Part shown: positions 23,755-32,694 of the stretch, piece by piece | Layout of the letters: each line of letters starts with the position of its first letter | Position numbering within the stretch: position 1 is the stretch's first letter | Assembly (NCBI RefSeq): GCF_001625215.2 | Contig: NC_030387.2 | Location: 33,007,606-33,071,605 of the forward strand | Source of the DNA: Daucus carota subsp. sativus | Lineage: Eukaryota; Streptophyta; Magnoliopsida; Apiales; Apiaceae | DNA: 64,000 bases | Reading direction: 5' to 3' | Program-made: the position numbers and the translations under genes | Notes under the pieces: model-generated | The model's input: the letters and a program-made list of their open reading frames with translations, nothing else | Told to the model about the DNA's origin: nothing | Databases searched by the model: none

Positions 23755-25745
23755 TCTCCTTTGAGCCTACAATCTGTGGCTGCTCTAGCACTTATTTCTA
23801 GCTTGGACAAGTATGCAATTTCTAGACGTATTTTATCACAATGTACAATTATGCAGTGAATATACTTGATTTGCAGTCAACTTTATTAATGTGCTGCTTG
23901 GGTTTTTAGTTTATGATGCCATTTCATATGCCCTTTATATATCTGAATGTTGTAACTTAGAAATGCCAGTATTTTATCACCATATAAGCCTATATATGCT
24001 ACCAACTAGCTACTTGGTTGAATTCCTGTTGCCTGCATTCTCAACTAAACACAAGTTAAGGAAAAGAAGCATGCTTGAAATGGTCATATTCGTCAATGAT
24101 ATTGCAGACTAGAAAATAGAAATATAAAGCGTAAGCACTACTGCATCGTTCTAGTTCCCGGATCTCAGGCGTTCCAAACAACCACTGTTCTTTCCCTTGA
24201 AAAGAGTTCATCATTTCATCATATCGGCACCTCCATCTAGTTTACTAGAAAAGAGTTTTTCTGTTATTCAGTGAATTCAGTTGAATTGCATCAGATAAAG
24301 TCCAGGATTTTGCTTGCAGACTACCAAGAACGTATGCTGCTAAGCAATTTTTCAAGCCACTCGATATCCAGAACAATAGTTTAAACTAGATTGTCGACCT
24401 AAAAGTTTGTTTTATACTCAACTTCAATATTCTAGATGTTAAACTTCATTTTGTGTTAATAAAGGCGACTTGCATAGCATGTACACGTACGTACTTACTA
24501 TCTATATATTGGCAAATTTGGAAACTTCATTTCCTTGACAACCTCTTATTTTACACCATTTTTACATCATCATTCATAGAACGATGTTATACAACATACA
24601 AGTTGGTAATTTCATCCAAAAACTAGGATACTAAATCGATACTCCCTTCCCCTCAATTTATATACCGGGGACGCGGACACAATGCGCATTTTAATTCTCT
24701 AAAATATACTCCATCTGTTCAAGATTTTTTACGTTATTTTTCGACACGCATTTTAAAATTCTTATAAAATATAATTCTATAACATTTTTAAAATTCTTTT
24801 CCTAAATAAAAGTTTGACGTTTAAACTTTTATTTTTTAAAAAAAGAAAAAAGTTTAAAAATATTTTGTGAAACTATATTTTATTGAAATCTCAAAATACG
24901 TGCAAGCAATGAACATAAACAACGTGGGACGGAGGGAGTAGTACTATAATCTATTTTTAATAAAAATTACTATTTAAATCTTTTATTCGTAAAAATAAAT
25001 TTGAAACGATATAAATTATACTTTATAATAATATTAAAATACATTCGAATAATTAAAAACGAAGAACACTACGGGAAGGGGAGGGAATATCAAACAGCCA
25101 CGAAAAAGTAAAAACCGAAGATTGTATGACCATAAAATCAAGCAGATACTTTTTCGTCCAAGAATGTGATCTCTTTCATTGGCTAGTATTACATGACCTC
25201 GTAGTTCCGTAAGATATTTATATTATTATTTCGTGGTCTGTAAATAATGTTATATGAAAATTCTCTTAAACATAAACTATAACAATGATTTTCGAAATAT
25301 GAAAAGTCATAACCTTATTTACCAATGATAAAATTTTGTGACCTATTAATTAATAATTTACTATAATTAAAATTTGAGCCTCAGCTTTGCACGTTCTTGA
25401 AACTTCAAAGGACGAATCCGATACTGCAGATGACAATCCATGCGGTATGAAAAAAGAAATAATTACAAAATGATTCATTCGAGATTACAAAGCTGTGAAC
25501 ATAATACAGTAAAATCTAACAACATTGATGGAAGAACCAGGTACTTGACTTTTGTCAGGTCGGGTCTTTTAAATTATTCTGGTATTATAAGAATTTTCAG
25601 TAAAAATAACTTAAACCAAACGAGTAACCATAACTGAGCGACTAACGGAGATGACAATACGATACGATCATACAAGACTGTACTTGGCCAAAGAAGATAT
25701 GGAGATGATTATATTCATGGACATGAATACGTGTTATTATTTGCT
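23755..25745. other. Intergenic, 3' UTR of SPIRAL1-like gene and AT-rich DNA
   Basis: No gene seen beyond the 3' UTR. Contains a Stowaway-like MITE at 24709-24938 with a partial related end just before it (near 24652). Confidence 0.6.
24709..24938. mobile_element. Stowaway-like MITE
   Basis: 230 bp from CTCCATCTGTTCAAG to GTGGGACGGAGGGAG, flanked by TA on both sides. Arms complementary with mismatches. A CTCCCTTCCCCTCAATTTAT end about 55 bp upstream is a remnant of a related element. Confidence 0.8.
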
Positions 25746-26105
25746 TTATCCCGAACCTCTTTTGCAAGTCACAGTTTTACAAAGTCCGTGCGACCGAGTT
25801 TTTTGTAGAGCTATGCAAGCTTCACTATATGACTTGCTTCTTGCTTTACAGAAAGAACTTTGTCCAGTGTCAGTAGCGTCATAGCTTATAGATCTGCCAC
25901 TGGTCCCAGCAAGCCGTCTGCCTGGGCTATGCATTAGCAGCATCTCAACTTCGTCTCCAGCGCCACAGTCACCTATGGTACCATTGCACACAGAAGCACC
26001 CCTGTAGCCATCACCTGCAGCTCCTCCTAGTTTTGTGCTGCCCGAAACTAATATTATTACTAGTAGTAGTGAACACACGAGGCTAGAATTATTTCTCGAA
26101 TTCAT
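25746..26105 (-). CDS. RALF-like secreted peptide precursor (119 aa, intronless)
   Basis: Single exon, ATG at 26105. Residues 1 to about 30 form a signal peptide (hydrophobic core LVCSLLLVIILV). The propeptide has CNGTIGDC (40-47), the paired-Cys block usual in RALF precursors, and a dibasic RRLA site (63-66) like the subtilase cleavage site of canonical RALFs. The mature part starts near residue 67 and carries ISYD (73-76), matching the YISY receptor-binding motif, and four Cys at 86, 97, 109 and 114. RALF1 spacing is 9, 12 and 5 residues between Cys; here it is 10, 11 and 4. The NPYxRGC block is not recognisable, so this is a divergent member. RALFs are apoplastic ligands of CrRLK1L receptors; one such receptor gene lies 6.6 kb to the right. 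Confidence 0.87.
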   Translation of the reverse strand: MNSRNNSSLVCSLLLVIILVSGSTKLGGAAGDGYRGASVCNGTIGDCGAGDEVEMLLMHSPGRRLAGTSGRSISYDATDTGQSSFCKARSKSYSEACIALQKTRSHGLCKTVTCKRGSG

Positions 26106-26172
26106 TTCTGTATGATCTCCCCCTTTCTTTTTTTGTTTAACTCTTATGTGAAAGTGGTCTTACATATGCCCG

Positions 26173-26184
26173 TATTATATAATA
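26173..26184 (-). promoter_or_regulatory. Candidate TATA box of the RALF-like gene
   Basis: Palindromic TATTATATAATA about 70 bp upstream of the RALF-like ATG, at a plausible distance for a short leader. Confidence 0.45.
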
Positions 26185-26302
26185 CACCACATCCTAGTAC
26201 GTCTGTTTCCCTATTGTAGTTTGATAAGAAACGTATGGCTCTACGATTATATTGCTGATACCACTGCCCTACCAGATAAGCTGCTGCTTTACTAGTGCCC
26301 TT

Positions 26303-26606
26303 TGTAGAGAACCATTCCCTCTAAAACCTTAAGGTGTTAGAGGAGGCCCCTTTATGGATCTTATACTTTAACACTCCCCCTCACTCGAAATCCCATTATT
26401 TGGGTTGAAGAGTGGATCACGGGCGCCCATCTTTGGGGCATAACTTGCCTTCGTGTCCATCTTAAATTGTGAGAATATTGGGGGTGGCAGAGGCTCGAAC
26501 CCGAGACCTCCCGCCAAACAAGAGCTCTGATACCATGTAGAGAACCATTCCCTCTAAAACCTTAAGGTGTTAGAGGAGGCCCCTTTATGGATCTTATACT
26601 TTAACA
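26303..26606 (-). mobile_element. Intact TRIM retrotransposon (304 bp)
   Basis: Two 71-bp terminal repeats (26303-26373 and 26536-26606) read as identical and start TG and end CA. On the minus strand the right-hand repeat is followed at once by TGGTATCAGAGC, the primer-binding site matching initiator Met-tRNA, and a purine tract GAGGGGGAG lies just before the other repeat. CCCTT is duplicated directly on both sides. It has no coding sequence, as expected of a terminal-repeat retrotransposon in miniature. Identical ends imply a young insertion. Confidence 0.96.
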
Positions 26607-27659
26607 CCCTTGTTTTTGGCATTACCGCTTGATTCGGGGAATCTAATGGATGGTTTGATTGAGAAATTTGGTAATTAACAAAAATGAGATTCGTCGTCAG
26701 AATTATGATCTATCACGGTGATTATTTAACAGGAAATCCGGTGGAGTTTGGTGGTTGTATGTTTATGTGTGGCTGAGATCAAAAGGATTGCAGGTTGTTT
26801 ACTTTCTCTAAAATTTTAATCTTTCTAATGTGTCTATATACCTTGTATTTATAGAGATCAAATCATTCGTAGTTCTTGGACGCCAAAAAATTTAAATCGA
26901 TTAGAAGTAGGTTTCTTGCGGGTAAGTCATGGTCAAGGCGGTGGCCTATAGTCTAGACATGCCTTCTATAATCTTTTGGAAACCTCAATCGAGGAAGTTC
27001 AGACATTTTCGGAGAGCTTAGCCTTAAACCCCAATACCCCATTCTAATCCAAGTACGTCACGGATATCACAGTATCCTTAACTATTAGAGGTAACATTAA
27101 TCGCTACTATTTGTATCTTGGATGGAGGGACATGGTATAGCCGCAACCATCCTGTAATGTGTATGGACGAGTCTTTGCCCCCGGTGATATAACCCATGAT
27201 ATTGTAGGGCAATGTTTCCAAAACTACCGTGACATGCGATTATCTTCAATCTTCAATAAATGATATGATCACCTCAAACCCTCATACGAGAATAACCCGA
27301 TAGAATACATGATTGAAGATTTTAGATCACAGCTGAATGGGCTCCGAAAGCCATAGTCTTCCCATACCTCAAGAAGGCCTTCAATGCTTCTTGTCTTCGT
27401 TTGAACACACCAGCTATTGTACACTTCAGTACATAACTAACTCACCATTAGCTTCATGTCTTTAAAAGTTCATGGGTATGAATGACAACTTTTATTGATC
27501 TGATATATAGAGGCTTAAGCCGTACCGATCTAATTGGATTTTACCAAATTTGAATTTTTGAGTTTTGGATTTATTTTCAAAAACTGAACTATTTTCAGAT
27601 CCGATTTTGGTTTTGACCATATCGATCCAAAAATCCGAAACGGGCTAATTATCGATTAT

Positions 27660-28166
27660 GTCACTTTTTGCATTAGAAAATATCAAGTGGATCACTAAGA
27701 AATTTTTGGTCTCATTTGAATCACTAAAATCATAAAAAAAAATTCAAATGGATACCTCTAATACCTTTTCGAGAATTAAACTTTATTTTTCATTAAGTTT
27801 CACACATTTTTCTTGGATGTTAGTATAATCAAATGAAATGTTATGAATTCTAGTATTTATGATAATATATTTAGATTTTAAGAAATTTATTTATTACTTA
27901 TTTTTAATTTTACAATAATTTTGTTTAATTTATATCAAATAAATTTTTCAAAATTTAAATATATTATCATAAATATTAGAATTCATTACCTTTCGTTTGA
28001 TTATACTAACATTTAAGAAAAATGTGTGAAACTAAATAAAAAATAAAATTTATTTCTCGAAAAGATATTAAAAGTATCTATTTGATATTTTTATGACTTT
28101 AATGATTTAAATGAGACCAAAAATTTTCGAATGATCCACTTCATATTTCTAATCGTAAAAAGTGAC
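27660..28166. mobile_element. Foldback TIR element of about 507 bp
   Basis: Left end GTCACTTTTTGCATTAGAAA and right end TTTCTAATCGTAAAAAGTGAC are complementary, and the arms continue to match through TGGTCTCATTTGAATCA and its counterpart to the centre. No target duplication could be assigned. It abuts the next element directly. Confidence 0.75.
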
Positions 28167-28873
28167 CTGCTTAGAGCATCTCTAACAGTGTTGGCTATAA
28201 TCGTTGGCTATATGGAATCTGTAAGACATTATGTAAAATTTGTTAAACCTGTAAGACATTTTGCTTCAATGGTATTAGATATATTAGTTGGTTATAATTT
28301 AAAAATAATATGTTATTAATATTTTAGATTGTTAAAATAGAATATATCAGTTCAATATGGTAATAAATGATGTGCAATCTCTCTACAGATTTCTTACAGG
28401 CCTGTAGAGGTTCGACAAATTTAGCCATCTATAGGAGGTTGACTAAAATTATACTCCCTCCGTCCCATTTTATTTGACCTCATTTCCTTTTTGGGACGTC
28501 CCAAAAAGAATGAACCTAGAATACTTATTATTTTTGAACACTACTTTTCACTATTACACCCACTAACTCTATATTTTATACTCTCTTATCATTAAATAAA
28601 CAATATTACACCCACTACTTTTCTCCACTATCTCAAATCTATTATTAAATATTGATAGGTCCCACCACTTTACCTACTTTTCAACTACATTCACTACCTT
28701 TTTTCTTAATCTCCGTGAAAGTCAAACCCGTTCACATAAAATGGGACGGAGGTAGTAAATAACAGCTGGGTATAGTTGGAGTATGAGTTTTTCGAGTTGT
28801 TAGGCTAAAATTTCTTATTTTTAGTATGCCAATTCATTTTTTAAAGAGTTTACGATGGCCGGAGATGTCTTAG
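28167..28873. mobile_element. TIR element (CTTAGAGCATCTC family) interrupted by a Stowaway
   Basis: Starts at CTTAGAGCATCTCTAAC and ends at GGCCGGAGATGTCTTAG, the approximate inverse. Elements with GAGCATCTCCAAC ends are common in plants. The inner part is split by the MITE at 28454-28755. Ends are imperfect, so limits are approximate. Confidence 0.55.
28454..28755. mobile_element. Stowaway-like MITE, nested
   Basis: 302 bp, CTCCCTCCGTCCCATTTTAT at the left and ATAAAATGGGACGGAGG at the right, TA on both sides. Confidence 0.88.
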
Positions 28874-29022
28874 AACTCGAGAAACGTTTTCGTCTAAACG
28901 GACGATGTCGGACTGTAATTAGTTTGGATGAACTTGCTTAAATTTATGGGTTAACTTGGTGCCACGTACGTTACATTTGGAAATTGCTTGAGGCCCGCCC
29001 ACTTTGTGGATCACATTCACTG

Positions 29023-29114
29023 TGAGCCCAATCACAAGGACAATTTCGGCCCTTTGCCCAAAAAATAACAACAAAACCAACTGTGGCCTTTCTCCTTTCC
29101 TCTTCTAGGGTTTT
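29023..29114 (+). promoter_or_regulatory. eL39 promoter: telo-box and site II-like motifs
   Basis: CTAGGGTTTT (29105-29114) is the telo-box, in the AAACCCTA inverse orientation, and GAGCCCA near 29023 is a TGGGCT site II element on the opposite strand. GGCCC and GCCCA recur between. This pairing is characteristic of plant ribosomal protein promoters. Confidence 0.75.
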
Positions 29115-29172
29115 GTAATATATACGTAGATCGCCGCTTCTCGGTCCGACCTTTGACAAACACAGGAAAAAA

Positions 29173-29541
29173 ATGGTGATTCTCTTTAATGCTGCTCTTG
29201 TTTTTTTAAAATCTTGTTTCTTCTATTTTTGTATTTATTTTCTGATATATTTGTGGATTTGAGTGTGTGTTGTTTTTTGTTGGGGATGTAGCCGTCACAC
29301 AAGACATTTATGATAAAGAAGAAGCTAGCCAAGAAGATGAGGCAGAATCGCCCCATCCCTCATTGGATCCGTATGCGTACCGACAACAAAATCAGGTTAT
29401 TACATCTCCATCTTCATGTGTGCTGTGTGTATAGAGTTAATCTTGTACTCTATGTGTTTTCCTGTTACTTATGTACATGTGTGTATGTATAGGTACAACG
29501 CTAAGCGCAGGCATTGGCGCAGAACCAAGCTCGGCTTTTAA
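29173..29541 (+). CDS. RPL39: 60S ribosomal protein eL39 (three exons, 51 aa)
   Basis: Exons 29173-29175, 29292-29395 and 29493-29541 give 156 nt: [20 protein letters not shown] at the start and [11 protein letters not shown] at the end. The product is the full-length eL39, a tiny, highly basic protein lining the peptide exit tunnel of the large subunit. The first coding exon is the ATG alone, followed immediately by the GT donor, an arrangement found often in ribosomal protein genes. Promoter motifs upstream fit. In Arabidopsis a copy (At3g02190, from memory) sits next to SP1L3. Confidence 0.97.
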
Positions 29542-29876
29542 GGACTATGATTCCTCGCTGGGACTTGGGAGTTAGTTGTCTATGTTTTGCACTTGGGGGC
29601 TTTAATTTCTTATAATTGTACTAATGCTTTATGCTTGAGATTTTTAATGAATATATGACTTCGAGTAAATAATACTCGTATTTTGCAATCAAATGTTATG
29701 TGAAAGAATATTTCATGGAATGATAATGTTTACGTTTCAGATGTGTTAGTGTGGATTTTCTGGTTAGTTCGCTAGACGCTAATGGATATGTTGGTTCTAC
29801 ACTCTGATTATATCATACTGTGGAAGAATAAGTCCAATAATCCATATACAGAGCTCAATGTTATGGTTATTAGTGG

Positions 29877-30662
29877 TTTGTGGCGGAACCAGGAATTAGA
29901 TTTAGGGGGCTCAAACTGTGTTGTTCACGGGTCGTTTAGATACAAGGTACGGGCTAGTTCTTATGAATTGGGTACGACGACCCGTGAATCCGGTTCGTGG
30001 TTCGATATCTTATCCCTTTTAGTGATTTTTGACTAAACAATATATAGTCTACTTATGATTTTCATGATTAAAATGTTTATAAAGGTGGATCACCAAAATC
30101 AGCGAACTTGAACATGATCCCTAGGGATGCAGGTCGAAAAAGAATCATGTTCCAGAAAATTTCATATTGATACTTTTTATCTAGAGTGCATGATTATTTC
30201 TTAAGATTATACAAGCTGCTAGATTAGGATACATGCACATTTTAATATATCATAGGAGTAATGTAATTATGTGCAAAGTTTTTTGAAAACAAGTAATTGA
30301 CCGTCACAACTCACAAAAACAAATTTAAAATTTTAAACTGCAATACAAAGTTCAAACTCTAACTTTTGAGAAATCCGAAACCCTCAATTAACAATCTCTT
30401 TATACAAAATCACAGTGGATACAAAGAGATTGAAGAATAACAATTTATCCAAGAATCAATCATAATATCATAACTTAAAATTTGGAAAGCAAGTCCTTCT
30501 CTATGATATTTATAATTCAGCGGGGCTAAAAAAAAATTATATTAACATCAATAATTTAGCGGGGGCTGGAAAAAGAATATACACTGTTTTTTCGAGTTCG
30601 GGCGCCCGGGGGGGGGGGGGGGTTTCTAGCATCCCCTAGCCCCCTCTAGTTCTGCCACTGTT
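29877..30662. mobile_element. TIR element with GTGGCGGAACCAGG ends
   Basis: Left end TTTGTGGCGGAACCAGGAAT and right end CTAGTTCTGCCACTG are imperfectly complementary. Such GTGGCGGA(A/G)CCAGG ends are frequent in plant genomes. Contains a run of about 15 G near 30612. No transposase frame seen. Confidence 0.55.
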
Positions 30663-31683
30663 GCCTTTAGCGACCTCAGTATGAACCTTCTGGATCATAT
30701 GAATGGGAAGACAAAGGCTGAATAACATTGTGGATCCAAAGCTCCAGATATAATGAAAAATCTTTAACTGTAATAGAGTAATAAGTTAGGAAAACAAAAG
30801 GTCGATTATTAACTAATAAGTTAGGAAAACAAAAGGTCAATTATTAACTTATAAAATATTTTAATTCAATTTTAAATTGTTAAAGAGCCCAAAATTTAGA
30901 AACATGGAAAGGAGACATCTGAGAGATAACACGTCAAGAGATCTTCCTTTATATATATATAAGATTAATAAAAACTTCATATATCTGATGAATTTGTGAA
31001 GCTGTGTGCACGGGGAATGCTCGCCACTAAGTGCATATTCAATCACAACTTCAAACTTCATATTTCTTTATTTTTAATTTTACAAATGAAGTAATCAATC
31101 TCCAATCATCCATTACTTTATCTTTATATATGAAGTTGAACTATGAAGATGAAACAAAAGTTAATTTATTTATAAAATAAGTAATGGTTGGATATGAAAT
31201 AAAAATATGAAAAAACTGAAAAATGAAGATGAAGTTGCTTTATTCATGAAATTATGATTGGAGATGGTATAAACATGGCTAATAGGCTCTCTGTTATTTT
31301 GGTCTGAACAGCTATTTCCTATCTTCTTTATACCAGTTGATTTGTTCATGGGATAGACCGAGCCCATTGGGCAAGCTTATTTTTCAATATTTAAATGTAT
31401 AGTTTTTTTTAGAAAGATATATATTTTTATAATTTTTTAAAATATAAAAGTTTAAAAAGATGTTGTATATTTTTTACTTATTAAAAAAATAAGAGTTTAA
31501 TTTAGGAAAAGTAGAATTTATGTACCCTTAAAATAAGTTCTTAAAAATAAGGTTAGCCTGCTTACTTTATACTCTAGGATTTAATGTAGCTAACACTTGG
31601 TTCAGGGTAAAAGAAATTCAGAATTTCTGCGTATATTATTATATTTATAACCAGCAACTCTACGATAAAGCTAGCATTATTCA

Positions 31684-32451
31684 TAATTGCATATCACACC
31701 CCCTAACTATCATTCAAAAACGATATTGTAAACATAATTTGAGAAACTCAACTCGCACCCCTTATCTTCACTATTCAAACCCGAGATACACCCCTGCCGT
31801 TAACTTCCGTTAATTTTGTGCACTCCGTTATTGTACCCATACTTTTGGAAACTCATATCGTACCACCTATCTTTACATTTCAATAACGATACGCACACCC
31901 TTCGTTGAATTCCGTTAACTTCCGTTAAATTACTCTTCCGTCTCAATTTATATGTCCCTTCTGTTGTTTGAGGAGTTAAATTGACTAATTTTTGACTAAT
32001 TATTTGAAAATATGTATTTATTATTTTAGGAAATAGAAAGTTACATATTAAAATAATAAATAAATATTTTTTTAATAGTTGGTCAAAAATTAGTCAATTT
32101 GATTTCTCAAAAAGTAAAAGGGACATGTAAATTGAGGCGGACGAGTATTTTAACGGAAGTTAACGGAATTCAACGAAGAGTGTGCGTATCGTTCTTGAAA
32201 TGTAAAGATAGGTGGTGCGATTCGAGTTTCCAAAAGTATGGGTACAATATCGTTTTTAAACGTAAATTAAGGGGTCCGAATTGCAATTACATGTATAATG
32301 ACTTAACAGAATGCATAGAGTTAACGGAAATTAACGGCAGGGGGTGCATCTCGAGCTTGAATAGGAAAGATAAGGGGTGCGAGATGAGTTTCTCAAAGTA
32401 TGGATACAATATGATTTTTGAATGATAGTTAAGGGGTGCGATATGCAATTA
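31684..32451. mobile_element. Foldback MITE carrying a Stowaway in its centre
   Basis: TAATTGCATATCACACCCC at the left and GGGGTGCGATATGCAATTA at the right; the arms remain complementary inwards, with AACTTCCGTTAA and its complement repeated near the middle. The central 213 bp (31933-32145) is a separate Stowaway. No clear target duplication. Confidence 0.85.
31933..32145. mobile_element. Stowaway-like MITE nested in the foldback
   Basis: CTCTTCCGTCTCAATTTA and its inverse, flanked by TA. Removing it restores a near-perfect palindrome CCGTTAAAT / TTTTAACGG in the outer element, so the insertion came second. Confidence 0.85.
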
Positions 32452-32613
32452 CCTCTAAATTACAGGAAACTTGTCATTCAATTATTTTTAAATTAATCCA
32501 AAGCGAGGTGATTCTGTTGAACAGAGTTGCGGTGTTTGACCGGCTGGACATCGGAGTTTCTACTGGTTTATTTTTTGCCACGAAGTTTCTACTAGCTAGT
32601 TAATTGCCCTTTC

Positions 32614-32620
32614 TATAAAT
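32614..32620 (+). promoter_or_regulatory. TATA box of the CrRLK1L gene
   Basis: TATAAAT about 80 bp upstream of the ATG at 32695. Confidence 0.55.
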
Positions 32621-32694
32621 ATGTCTTTAAGCAAAGTGTACTCATTTCATGTAAACCAATGCTTTCATTTCTTGAAAAATAAGCTCGAACACAG

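Larger units (their letters stand above)
26607..29172. other. Intergenic region rich in foldback elements
   Basis: No gene supported. From 26.6 to 27.6 kb the sequence is of ordinary composition without a recognisable ORF. From 27660 to 28873 it is nearly all mobile-element DNA (two TIR elements, one interrupted by a Stowaway). The right end is the eL39 promoter. Confidence 0.6.
29542..32613. other. Intergenic region with several TIR elements
   Basis: Starts with the 3' UTR of eL39. No gene supported; plus-strand ORFs at 29782 and 32099 fall inside mobile elements. A 36-bp unit containing TAAGTTAGGAAAACAAAAGG is repeated twice at 30779-30848. Confidence 0.6.

Noticed and set aside
26483-26535. 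tRNA-like text (GGCTCGAACCCGAGACC and GCTCTGATACCATG)
   Set aside because: No cloverleaf. It is the TRIM's primer-binding side, which is complementary to initiator tRNA, not a tRNA gene.
27100-27480. Moderate-GC stretch that might be a degraded coding exon
   Set aside because: No frame longer than a few dozen codons and no motif; left as unassigned intergenic DNA.
29782-30036. 84-aa plus-strand ORF after eL39
   Set aside because: It overlaps the left end of a GTGGCGGAACCAGG TIR element and resembles no protein.
32099-32425. 108-aa plus-strand ORF
   Set aside because: It lies wholly within the foldback element and nested Stowaway; the translation follows the inverted repeats and has no domain.
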